Translations under genes and position numbers: made by a program | The notes under the pieces: model-generated | Told to the model about the DNA's origin: nothing | The model's input: only the letters and a program-made list of their open reading frames with translations | Databases searched by the model: none | NCBI GenBank assembly: GCA_963830545.1 | Contig: CAWHMK010000001.1 | Location: 1,550,001-1,614,000, forward strand | Source of the DNA: DATGJX01 sp963830545 | Lineage (GTDB): Bacteria; Vulcanimicrobiota; Vulcanimicrobiia; Vulcanimicrobiales; Vulcanimicrobiaceae | Direction of reading: 5' to 3' | Length of the DNA: 64,000 nucleotides | Shown here: positions 43,663 to 52,209 of the stretch, piece after piece | Layout of the letters: each line of letters opens with the position of its first letter | Numbering within the stretch: the stretch's first letter is position 1

Positions 43663-45116
43663 GCGATTCCCCTGTAGCGGCTTGCGAGCGCCCCGAACGC
43701 ACTGATTTGTTCCCTTTCCCATGCGGCGTCGCGCCCCAACTGGCGAGCAAGCGCCGCAGCAACGGCGGGCGCTTCGTCGCGTGCCGCTTTCGCGTCGAGA
43801 AACAGCGTGCGCGTACGCCTGGCGAGCACGTCTTCGACGGTTCGCGCCATTTCCTCATGCGCGGCGACCTTCACGCGCTCCGCGAGCGAGATCAGCAGCG
43901 GCGGCTCGTAACACTGCAGCGCAAGATCCGCAGTGGGGCATGCAACCGGCGCAAGGTGCGCGTGCGCTGCAACTGCGTTCACGGCATCCTCCGCCATCTT
44001 TCGGTACGTCGTCCATTTTCCGCCCGTAATACTTATCAGTCCCGTTCGCGAAACGTCGACCAGATGCTCGCGCGGAAGACGCGACGTGTCGACTGCAGCG
44101 CGACGCACGAGCGCCCGCAGACCGGCCCATGCGGAGAGCACGTCGCTTTGGGAAACCGGCACCTGGAGATAGCGATTGAGCGTCGTGACGATGTAGTCGA
44201 CTTCCGCATCCGTCGGACGCGGCTCGAGTTCCGCGGCATCCACCCGGACTTCGGTGGTTCCGACGAGCGTGCGATCCAACCATGGAATCGCGAAAAGCAC
44301 CCGCCCGTCGCTCGTTCGCGGAATCAGGAGCGCAGTGGATCCTTCGCCGAGCGCGCTCGACGGAAGAACGATGTGCGAACCTCTACTGAACGTCAACAGC
44401 GGCTGCGCCTGCGGATCGTCCATGCGCCGCACGCGATCGACGAAGATGCCGGCGGCATTGACGATCGCAAGCGCAGAAACCGTGAAACGCTCGCCGCTTT
44501 CCTCGTCGACGGCAACTGCGCCGCACAGGCGTCCATCCTGCGTGACGAACGCATCGGCGCGAACGTAATTCGCGATTGCCGCTCCGCAATCGTGCGCCGT
44601 TCGAGCCAGCGCGAGCGCGAGCCGCGCATCGTCGAACTGCGCGTCCGTAAACATCAGCGCGGCTCGCATTTTGCGAATGTCGAGCGAAGGAACGTGCGTT
44701 TTCGCCGTTCGCGGTGAGAGCATGCGGCTTTTTGCGAAAGACGTATCGCCGGCGAGCACGTCGTACGCTTTGAGGCCGGCCGAGTAATACGCCAAATCGA
44801 AAAAGCCGTACGCGGGCACGACGAATGGCAGCTCGTGCACCAGTTGAGGAGCGTTGCGGTGCAGCCTCGTGCGTTCGAGCAGCGCGTCGCGCACGAGCGC
44901 GATGTTTCCTTGGCGCAAATACCGCACGCCGCCGTGAATGAGTTTCGTCGAGCGGCTGGACGTCGCTTTCGCAAAATCCGACATCTCGATCAGTGCGGTG
45001 CGATAGCCGCGTGCCGCCGCATCAACAGCCGTGCCGAGGCCCGTTGCTCCGCCTCCGATCACGAGCACGTCGAAGCGCTCGCTGCGCAATCGTGTCAGCG
45101 CAACCTCGCGATTCAT
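43659..45116 (-). CDS. glpD: Glycerol-3-phosphate dehydrogenase GlpD (FAD-dependent)
   Basis: A 485-residue membrane-associated flavoprotein oxidising glycerol-3-phosphate to DHAP and passing electrons to quinone. The FAD loop FDVLVIGGGATGLGTAVDAA, the conserved SSRSTKLIHGGVRYL and the C-terminal ISITGGKWTTYRKMAEDAV are diagnostic. The start ATG overlaps the glpK stop by ATGA. It uses the product of glpK. Confidence 0.95.
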   Translation of the reverse strand: MNREVALTRLRSERFDVLVIGGGATGLGTAVDAAARGYRTALIEMSDFAKATSSRSTKLIHGGVRYLRQGNIALVRDALLERTRLHRNAPQLVHELPFVVPAYGFFDLAYYSAGLKAYDVLAGDTSFAKSRMLSPRTAKTHVPSLDIRKMRAALMFTDAQFDDARLALALARTAHDCGAAIANYVRADAFVTQDGRLCGAVAVDEESGERFTVSALAIVNAAGIFVDRVRRMDDPQAQPLLTFSRGSHIVLPSSALGEGSTALLIPRTSDGRVLFAIPWLDRTLVGTTEVRVDAAELEPRPTDAEVDYIVTTLNRYLQVPVSQSDVLSAWAGLRALVRRAAVDTSRLPREHLVDVSRTGLISITGGKWTTYRKMAEDAVNAVAAHAHLAPVACPTADLALQCYEPPLLISLAERVKVAAHEEMARTVEDVLARRTRTLFLDAKAARDEAPAVAAALARQLGRDAAWEREQISAFGALASRYRGIA

Positions 45117-46600
45117 TCGCGAGCCCAGCCGCGCGAACGTTCGACGGCTCGATGCCAGCCGCGCAGCAGCGCGTCGCGCGTTGGGGCGTCCATTTCCGAT
45201 TCGAAACGCGCTTCCTCGCGCCAGTGTTTCGCCAAGTCGGCCGGTCCACTCCACACGTCGGCCTGCAATCCGGCAAGATATGCCGCGCCGAGTGCGGTCG
45301 TTTCCGTTACGGCCGGACGCACGACCGGTACGCCCAGCATGTCGGACTGAAATTGCATTGCCAGCGCGTTTTGGGAAGCGCCGCCGTCGACGCGCAATTC
45401 GTGGAGCGCGATGCCGGAATCGCGTTCCATCGCGGCAATGACGTCCGCCGATTGGTAGGCCATCGCTTCGAGTGCGGCGCGTGCGATGTGCGCGCGCGTG
45501 GTCCCGCGCGTCAAGCCGGCAATCGTTCCGCGCGCGTACGGATCCCAATGCGGCGTGCCCAGCCCCGCAAATGCCGGCACGAAATACACGCCCGCGCTGT
45601 CCGGAACTTCACGAGCCAGCGATTCGATTTCACTCGAATGCGAAATGATCTGCAGTCCGTCGCGCAGCCACTGCACGGCGGCGCCCGTCACGAACACCGA
45701 ACCTTCCAGTGCGTACGTCGCCGTACGCAAGTCGAAAGCGAAAGCGATCGTCGTGAGCAAACCGTGCCGGCTGCGAACGGCGCGGCGGCCGGTGTTGAGC
45801 ATCAAGAACGAACCCGTGCCATAGGTGTTTTTTGCGATCCCCGCTTCGAAACCCGCTTGACCGAGCAGCGCCGCCTGCTGATCTCCCGCAACGCCGAGAA
45901 TGCGAATCGGCGCGCCGAATGCACGCGTCGCGCCGAAGGCGGCAGTGCACGGCAGCACTTCCGGCAAAACGCTGCGCGGGATTCGAAAAATATCGAGCAA
46001 CTGCGGATCCCATCGCAGATGGTGAATGTCGAGCAGCATCGTGCGCGATGCGTTCGTGACGTCGGTGACGTGCCGCGTTCCGTTCGTGAGCTTCCAGATA
46101 AGCCAACTATCGACGGTTCCGAATGCGAGTTCGCCGCGCTCGGCACGCTCGCGCGCCCCTTGGCAATTGTCGAGCATCCATGCGAGTTTCGTTGCTGAAA
46201 AATACGGGTCGAGCACGAGACCAGTGCGCTCGGCAACGAGCTCCTCGTGGCCGCGCACGCGCAGCGCGTCGCACTGCGTTGCCGTGCGCCGGTCCTGCCA
46301 GACGATCGCATTGCACAATGCGCGGCCGCTCTTGCGATCCCAGAGGAGCGCCGTTTCACGTTGATTGGTGATGCCGATGCCCGCTACGTCTTGCGCGCGT
46401 ACGCCGGCGTTTCGTAATGCCTCAAGCGCCGTTTCGTATTGCGAGCGCCACAGATCCTCGGGGTTGTGCTCGACCCAACCCGGCTGCGGAAAATGCTGCT
46501 CGAACTCACGCTGCGCAAACGCCAGCACGTTCGCGTCCGCGTCGAACACGAGCGCGCGCGAACTCGTGGTGCCTTGATCGAGCGATAGAATGACTGCCAA
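45113..46600 (-). CDS. glpK: Glycerol kinase GlpK
   Basis: A 495-residue FGGY-family kinase phosphorylating glycerol with ATP. Motifs are LSLDQGTTSSRALVFD, GITNQRETALLWDRKSG, the FGGY signature parts TYGTGSFLMLNTG and the C-terminal LRVDGGASQNALAMQ. The start is TTG at 46600, two bases after selD, giving LAVILSLDQGTTS; no clear SD is present, so translation is probably coupled to selD. The GlpF facilitator is not in the window. Confidence 0.96.
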   Translation of the reverse strand: MAVILSLDQGTTSSRALVFDADANVLAFAQREFEQHFPQPGWVEHNPEDLWRSQYETALEALRNAGVRAQDVAGIGITNQRETALLWDRKSGRALCNAIVWQDRRTATQCDALRVRGHEELVAERTGLVLDPYFSATKLAWMLDNCQGARERAERGELAFGTVDSWLIWKLTNGTRHVTDVTNASRTMLLDIHHLRWDPQLLDIFRIPRSVLPEVLPCTAAFGATRAFGAPIRILGVAGDQQAALLGQAGFEAGIAKNTYGTGSFLMLNTGRRAVRSRHGLLTTIAFAFDLRTATYALEGSVFVTGAAVQWLRDGLQIISHSSEIESLAREVPDSAGVYFVPAFAGLGTPHWDPYARGTIAGLTRGTTRAHIARAALEAMAYQSADVIAAMERDSGIALHELRVDGGASQNALAMQFQSDMLGVPVVRPAVTETTALGAAYLAGLQADVWSGPADLAKHWREEARFESEMDAPTRDALLRGWHRAVERSRGWARE

Positions 46601-46602
46601 TT

Positions 46603-47640
46603 TCAGCTGACGACGATGCCCTCACCGCTGCGTACTTCCCCGATCGCAACGCAGAGGGCGTGCGCGTCCCGCAGGAGCGCTTCGAATGCGCCCACACGAT
46701 CGGGATGAAGGCTCACGAGCAGGCCGCCGGAGGTTTGCGCGTCCGACAGCGCGGTTTTGAGCGCTTCAGGCACGGAGTCTTCGAACGAAACGAAATCGGC
46801 GTTCAGCGCCGCGTTGTCGCGCGTTCCTCCGGGGACGATGCCTCGTCCGATCAAATCGAGAACGTGCGGAAGCAGCGGAACGTCATGCGCTCGAATGTGC
46901 AGCTGCACGTTGGACGCGCGGGCCATTTCGCCGGCGTGACCGAGCAATCCGAAGCCGGTTATGTCCGTTGCAGCGTGCGCGCGCAGGGACTGCGCCGCCG
47001 ATCCGGCTTTATCGTTGAGCGCTGCCATCCACGCGACAGCCTCACGCATTGCGTCCTGACCGATCGCGTCGCGTTTGAGTGCGGTCGAGAGAATGCCCGT
47101 CCCGATCGGCTTGGTAAGGAGTAGAACGTCGCCGGGCCGGGCACCCGCGTTCGTAACGATGGAGTGCGGATCGATGGTTCCGATCACCGCTAAACCATAT
47201 ATGGGCTCGCTACCTTTGATCGTGTGACCGCCGACGATTGCGACACCCGCCTGCTGCGCGATCCGCGCGCCGCCTTCCAAGATGCGCTCCAGGATGGAAA
47301 CGTCGAGCGTCTCGATCGGAAACCCGACGATGTTCAGTGCGCTGACCGGAGTGCCGCCCATCGCATACACGTCCGAGAGTGCGTTCGCCGCCGCGATGCG
47401 GCCGAAGTCGAACGGATCGTCGACGATGGGCGTGAAAAAATCGACGGTCTGGACGATCGCCAAGTCATCGCGAAGTTTGAACACGGCCGCGTCGTCGGCT
47501 GTACCGTAGCCGACGAGAACGTTCGCGTTCCCCGTGGGAGGCAAGTGACGCAAGACCTGCGCCAGCTCGGCCGAGCCGAGTTTACTCGCTCAACCCGCGC
47601 AGGACGAGAATTCCGTCAATCTTACCGGCTTGGTTTCCAT
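46603..47640 (-). CDS. selD: Selenide, water dikinase SelD, selenocysteine-containing (TGA = Sec17)
   Basis: SelD makes selenophosphate, the selenium donor for selenocysteine. The start is ATG at 47640, and the first residues RLTEFSSCAGUASKLG align one-to-one with E. coli SelD, where catalytic Cys17 and Lys20 occupy the positions of TGA (47590-47592) and Lys20 here. After it, VQTVDFFTPIVDDPFDFGRI, SDVYAMGGTPVSALN, GGHTIKGSEPIYGLA and TDITGFGLLGHAGEMA are standard. Total 345 residues, the normal size. Reading TGA as stop would remove the catalytic N-terminus, so Sec is strongly favoured. selA, selB and selC must be elsewhere. It heads the glp operon. Confidence 0.92.
47566..47592 (-). promoter_or_regulatory. 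Candidate bacterial SECIS hairpin after the selD TGA
   Basis: Nine bases after the Sec TGA is a perfect 6-bp stem, CTCGGC and GCCGAG, closed by TCG (47580 to 47566 on the minus strand). Bacterial SECIS elements lie directly downstream of UGA at this distance and bind SelB. The 3-base loop is smaller than that of E. coli fdhF, so the exact fold is uncertain. Confidence 0.55.
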
Positions 47641-47683
47641 TCCCGGCGGCTTCGCCCAACGCTGCGCACGCCCCGCCTAAAGG

Positions 47684-47713
47684 AGCCGCGGGTTTCGCGA
47701 GGGCGCCGCGGCT
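47684..47713. promoter_or_regulatory. Inverted repeat between selD and the aminotransferase gene
   Basis: A perfect 8-bp inverted repeat, AGCCGCGG and CCGCGGCT, 14 bases apart, lies in the 95-bp gap between two divergent starts. It is a candidate operator or RNA hairpin in either leader. No promoter consensus is obvious in the gap. Confidence 0.4.
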
Positions 47714-47735
47714 TCGTCTGCCTAAGTACTCCGAA

Positions 47736-48961
47736 GTGAAAAAGAATCTGCTGTTCATTCCCGGGCCCGTCACCGTGCCGGAGCAAGTGCTTGCGGCGAT
47801 GAGCAAACCGCTCATCGACCATCGCGGTCCGCAGTTCGCCGCGCTCACCCAGCACATCGACGAGGGTCTGCGTCCGATTTTCGGAACGCGCGGCGCCGAT
47901 ATTCTGCTGCTCGGCGCTTCGGGGACCGGGGGACTCGAGGCGGCCATTGCCGGCGCTTTTTCGCCGGGCGACACGGTGCTCGCAGCGCCCGTCGGCGTGT
48001 TCGGGCGGCGGCTCATCGCGATCGCGCAAACGTATGGAATCAACGTCGAAATTCTCGAAACGGATTTGGGCTGCGCGTTGGATGCGGACGCGCTAGCCGA
48101 AAGCTGCGCGCGGACGCACGGCACCGTTACAAAGGCATCTTACTCACGCACAACGAGACCTCGACCGGCGTGCAAAACGACATGTCCCGGATCGCTCCGG
48201 TCGTTCGCGACCACGGTGCGCTCACAATCGTCGACTCGGTCAGTGGAATGGGCGCGACCGAATTTCTCATGGACGAATGGAGGTATGACGTCGTCGTCAG
48301 CGCGTCGCAAAAAGTTCTCGCCGCGCCGCCCGGCGTTGCAATGATTGCGGTTGGTCCCCGCGCGTGGAAAGCGATCGAAGCGAGCAAAGCGCCGCATTTC
48401 TATTTCGATCTTTTGAAAGCGCGCGAGTTCGCGCGCCAAGGGCAGACGCCGTGGACGCCTCCCATTTCGGTGTTGTTCGCGCTCGACGCCGCCCTGCAGC
48501 ACTATCACGGCGAAGGGGCGCAGCGCGTTTGGCATCGCCACGCGATGTACGCGCAGGCCATACGCGCCGCGTTTGCAGCGCTCGGATTGACGATCTTCTC
48601 GCGCGCCGGCGCGCATTCGGTCACAGTCGTCGCCGGCAACGTCCCGAGCGGTCTGGATGCGGCGACGCTTTTGCGGAAGCTGCGCGAAGAGCGCGGTGTG
48701 TCGCTTTCGGGAGGCCAGCTGGAACTCAAAGGAAAAATCGTGCGCATGGGCACCATGGGCGAGGTTTCACAGACCGACGTGCTGGGTGCTTTGGGAGCGC
48801 TCGAAATGGCGCTGCTCGAGTACGACGTGCCCGTGCACGCCGGCGCCGGCGTACAAGCCGCGCTGCGCGTGTTCCTGGATCTTGCGAGCGGATCTAAACC
48901 TGATGGCGGGCAAACACCGGCCGCACCAGCGGACGCGCAAACCACGGCAGCGTCGCGATAA
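47736..48961 (+). CDS. Class V aminotransferase, one-base frameshift near 48125
   Basis: A PLP enzyme of the serine/alanine-glyoxylate aminotransferase group, about 408 residues when repaired. The first frame has FIPGPVTVPEQVLAAM, HRGPQFAALTQ and LLGASGTGGLEAA. It turns into Arg/Thr-rich nonsense after CARTHG. The second frame carries YKGILLTHNETSTGVQND, IVDSVSGMG, the PLP lysine in SASQKVLAAPPG, and the C-terminal domain to 48961. One base is missing near 48110-48128. The last 30 residues are low-complexity (GGQTPAAPADAQTTAA) and overlap the convergent cvpA-like gene by 68 bases. Confidence 0.85.
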
Positions 48962-49430
48962 TCGCGTCGTCGACTTGCCGATCGGGTTCCGTCAAGGTTT
49001 GGACGAGCGCCGACCGGTGCAGATCGGCGCGAATGTCGCGCGACAGCGGAAAAAAAAGCGCGATGTACAGGATCAGCCACACACCGATGAGGCCTTTGAG
49101 CAGACCGATGGCTCCGCCCGCGAGCGCATTGCCGAATCCGAGTACCGGCAGCTTCGCAACGACGTTCAGAGCGCGTGCCAGCAGCATCACGGCAACGTAC
49201 GTTCCGATGCCGACTGCAAACATGCCGATGACGTGCGCCGACCCGGGACCGAGGTGCAGCCACTGCTCGAAAATTTTGTCGAAAACGCCGCCGTAAAACC
49301 ACGGCGTAATGAGCGAGAGCACGAGCGCTATGGCGCCTGAAAGCTCCATCACGAATCCGCGCTTGTAGCCCTTGAGCAGCGCGATGAGCAAGATCGCGGC
49401 GATGAGAATATCCGGCCAGGTCAGCGGCAT
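48894..49430 (-). CDS. CvpA family membrane protein
   Basis: A 178-residue inner-membrane protein with four predicted segments. WPDILIAAILLIALLKGYKR with the GYKRGF motif, and LPVLGFGNALAGGAIGLLKG, are typical of CvpA (colicin V production) homologues, which have been linked to envelope homeostasis in other bacteria. It is downstream of pheT with five bases between, so it is likely in the pheST transcript. Confidence 0.88.
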   Translation of the reverse strand: MPLTWPDILIAAILLIALLKGYKRGFVMELSGAIALVLSLITPWFYGGVFDKIFEQWLHLGPGSAHVIGMFAVGIGTYVAVMLLARALNVVAKLPVLGFGNALAGGAIGLLKGLIGVWLILYIALFFPLSRDIRADLHRSALVQTLTEPDRQVDDAIIATLPWFARPLVRPVFARHQV

Positions 49431-49435
49431 CTTCG

Positions 49436-51793
49436 TTACGTGCGAAGCGTTACGCCGAGTTCGTCGTGGAGCGCGCGCAGTGCAAGCGCGACCGCTGCAT
49501 CCGCTTCCTCATCGGTAATCGTGGCGTCGCTTTTCTGCAGCGTCACCCGCACCGCCATACTCTTCTTGCCGCTCGCAACTTGCGATCCGCGATATTCGTC
49601 GAACGCGCGTACACTCGTACAAAGCGGGCCGATGGTTTTTGCGATGCACGTTTCGAGGGCCCCGGCCGATCGATCGTAGTCGCATAGAAGCGCCAAGTCG
49701 CGGTACGTCGAGGGAAATTTCGACGGCGCCCGATAGAGCGGCGAATGATATTCCGGAATGCGTTCCAAATACATTCCGCACGCGTAGATCGGCAGCCGGA
49801 CGTCGAAGGCATTCGTCACGCGCGGGTCCGTCTGACCGAGGAAAGCGATCTCGCGTCCGTCGAGCAGAACCGCAGCGGTTTTTCCCGGATGCAACCCATT
49901 GCGGCGATCCGCGGTGAATTCGAAATCGCGCCTGCCGGTCAGCGCGTGCAGGAGCTCCTCCGCATCGCCTTTCAAGCGCAAAAAATGCGTGTCGCGCCAT
50001 TCGGGTTCGTCCAAGGCCGGCGCTGCAAAGGCAAATGCGACCATCGGAATCTCAAGCGGCTCGCTATTTTCCAAATAGAAGACGTGTCCGACTTCGAAAA
50101 TACGCGCGGGCGCATCGAGCCGCGCGAAATACTCCAAATGTGCGGTTCCGAGGGCGAACCGCAGGTACCGTTGATCCTCTGATAGCGGGTTGCGGACTTC
50201 GACCGGTGGAAACGTGGGTTCTATGCCGCCGCGGCGCAGCCGATCGAATACCTGCGCGCCGTGCAACGCATAGGTGACGATTTCTCGGTAGCCAAGCGCA
50301 CTGAGCGAATGCGCGATCCGCTTTTCGAGATCGTAATTCGCACTGCCGATGTCGTGCTGCGGTAAGGCGGGGATCGAGGGCTCGATGCGATCGTATCCGG
50401 CCATGCGCGCGATCTCTTCGACGACGTCCGCGGAAATCGAAACGTCGCGCCGCCACGGCGGCGACGTAATGATGAGCGAATGCGCATTCTTACTTTCGAC
50501 GGCAAACCCCAATCGGTCGAGCGATTCGCGCACCTCTTCGGTAGGCAATTCCAGGCCGAGCAACCGCGGTATATCGCGCAGCGCAAATTCGATGACGTTC
50601 TGAGCGTCCTGCGTTCCCAGCACTTGCAGCGCGCTTGCCGCCGCGCCCTGTGCCGCGAGCAGTTCGGCAGCGCGCTGCGCTCCGGCGATCGCGAGAACGG
50701 TCGGAAGAGATTTTTCATGGCGCGTGCTCGCTTCCGAACGCAAGCCGTGCCGCGAACTCATGCGGCGCACACGCGAACCGATGAATGTCGCCGCTTCCAT
50801 CAGAATACCGGTCGTTGCGCCGGTTACCTCGCTGGCCGCGCCGCCCATCAATCCGGCCAAACCCTCCGGGCCCGATTCGCTTGCGATTACGAGATCTTTC
50901 GGCGTGAGTTCGCGCTCCGCTCCGTCGAGCGTTACGAGCCGTTCACCGTCCTTTGCGTCGCGCACTATCAGGTGTTTGCGCGCGATCTTCGACGCGTCGT
51001 AGAAATGCGTGGGCTGACCGGTCTCCAGCATCACGTAATTCGAAACGTCGACCAGGTTGTTGATGGGCCGTTGTCCCGCAAGCGCAAGGCGGATTCTCAT
51101 CCACGCGGGCGATGCACCCACGCGCACATTGGAAAACTCGGCCAGCGCGAAGAGCTTGCAATCTTCGGATTCTATGCTCACGCTCGCGTCGCTTTGCAGC
51201 ATGACCGGCACTTCTCGCGGAACCGGCGCGCGCAGCGCGACGCCTTGATAGGCGGCGAGTTCGCGAGCCAGACCGATCATCGAGAGCGCGTCGACGCGGT
51301 TGCTCGTAACGTCCACGTCGAGCACGGCTTCGCTCAATCGAAAATGCTCGACCACGTTCGTTCCGGGCGATAGGTCCGCTTCGAGCTGCATGATTCCGTC
51401 TTCGAACCAATCGGAGGGCAATGCAAGCTCGTCCGCCGAGATCATCATGCCTTCGGACTCGACCCCACGCATCTTCCTGCGTTCGATCTTCAGATGCGGA
51501 AGCTGCGCGCCGATCGTCGCAACCGGAATGGTCTGCCCCTGCGCGACGTTTTCGGCGGCCGTTGCAATGGTCAGCAGCGCGCCGTTTCCGACGTTGATCT
51601 TTCCGACTTGCAGGCGATCCGCGTTCGGATGTTTGTCAAGCTGCTCGATGCGCCCCACCACGACGCCGGTGACGAGCGGGCGTACTTCAATGCCATCGAC
51701 GGGAAAACCGATCTGCGCGAGCATGTCCGCAACTTTTTGCGGATCCGCCGGCATATCGACGTATTCACGCAGCCACGCCAGAGGAACTTTCAT
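49436..51793 (-). CDS. pheT: Phenylalanine-tRNA ligase beta subunit PheT
   Basis: A 785-residue beta subunit of the heterotetrameric synthetase. Domains in order: N-terminal MKVPLAWLREYVDMPADP, the EMAP/tRNA-binding domain (VVVGRIEQLDKHPNADRLQV), the B3/B4 editing domain (SRHGLRSEASTRHEKSL), B5 (LLGLELPTEEVRESL), the catalytic-like core (YREIVTYALHG) and the C-terminal ferredoxin-fold anticodon domain (YRDLALLCDYDRSAGAL). It is separated from pheS by a 416-bp tandem repeat, whereas these genes are normally adjacent. Confidence 0.97.
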   Translation of the reverse strand: MKVPLAWLREYVDMPADPQKVADMLAQIGFPVDGIEVRPLVTGVVVGRIEQLDKHPNADRLQVGKINVGNGALLTIATAAENVAQGQTIPVATIGAQLPHLKIERRKMRGVESEGMMISADELALPSDWFEDGIMQLEADLSPGTNVVEHFRLSEAVLDVDVTSNRVDALSMIGLARELAAYQGVALRAPVPREVPVMLQSDASVSIESEDCKLFALAEFSNVRVGASPAWMRIRLALAGQRPINNLVDVSNYVMLETGQPTHFYDASKIARKHLIVRDAKDGERLVTLDGAERELTPKDLVIASESGPEGLAGLMGGAASEVTGATTGILMEAATFIGSRVRRMSSRHGLRSEASTRHEKSLPTVLAIAGAQRAAELLAAQGAAASALQVLGTQDAQNVIEFALRDIPRLLGLELPTEEVRESLDRLGFAVESKNAHSLIITSPPWRRDVSISADVVEEIARMAGYDRIEPSIPALPQHDIGSANYDLEKRIAHSLSALGYREIVTYALHGAQVFDRLRRGGIEPTFPPVEVRNPLSEDQRYLRFALGTAHLEYFARLDAPARIFEVGHVFYLENSEPLEIPMVAFAFAAPALDEPEWRDTHFLRLKGDAEELLHALTGRRDFEFTADRRNGLHPGKTAAVLLDGREIAFLGQTDPRVTNAFDVRLPIYACGMYLERIPEYHSPLYRAPSKFPSTYRDLALLCDYDRSAGALETCIAKTIGPLCTSVRAFDEYRGSQVASGKKSMAVRVTLQKSDATITDEEADAAVALALRALHDELGVTLRT

Positions 51794-52209
51794 TTGAAAA
51801 GGCGCTCCGCCCTAGGCTGCACGCCCCCCACTGCGTGGGGCCCCCAAGTTTCGCGGCGCCTAAATCTGCGTGCCGCACGAGCACTCCCCGTGGGCGCCGC
51901 AAAAACGCGTTTGCTTTTTTGAAAAGGCGCTCCGCCCTAGGCTGCACGCCCCCCACTGCGTGGGGCCCCCAAGTTTCGCGGCGCCTAAATCTGCGGCCCA
52001 CGAGCACTCCCCGTGGGCGCCGCAAAAGCGCGTTTGCTTTTTTGAAAAGGCGCTCCGCCCGGCTGCACCCCTAAAATCTGCGCGCCGCACGAGCACTCCC
52101 CGTGGGCGCCGCAAAAACGCGTTTGCTTTTTTGAAAAGGCGCTCCGCCCTGAAATCTACGCGCAGCACAAACTCTCCCTGCGGGCGCCGCATGAAAGTAC
52201 TCCTTTGCA
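51794..52209 (-). repeat. Four-copy tandem repeat between pheS and pheT
   Basis: Four units begin with the same text TTGAAAAGGCGCTCCGCC at 51794, 51919, 52042 and 52131. Units 1 and 2 (125 and 123 bp) are nearly identical; unit 3 (89 bp) lacks about 36 bp from the middle; unit 4 (about 79 bp) is degenerate and ends at the pheS stop. Units 1 and 2 contain a 6-bp hairpin CCCCAC-TGC-GTGGGG. Units 1 to 3 end in a palindromic AAACGCGTTT-type stretch and a T run on the plus strand. The first unit begins directly at the pheT ATG, so the array forms the whole pheS-pheT spacer. There are no unique spacers, so it is not CRISPR. No protein is convincingly encoded; unit lengths are not all multiples of three. 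Confidence 0.92.

Noticed and set aside
47641..47735. A selC-like tRNA in the gap upstream of selD
   Set aside because: Checked by eye for an acceptor stem and T-loop text; none fits a 90-100 base tRNA-Sec.
51794..52209. CRISPR array
   Set aside because: Units are 80-125 bp and directly abutting, with no unique spacers; no cas genes in the window.
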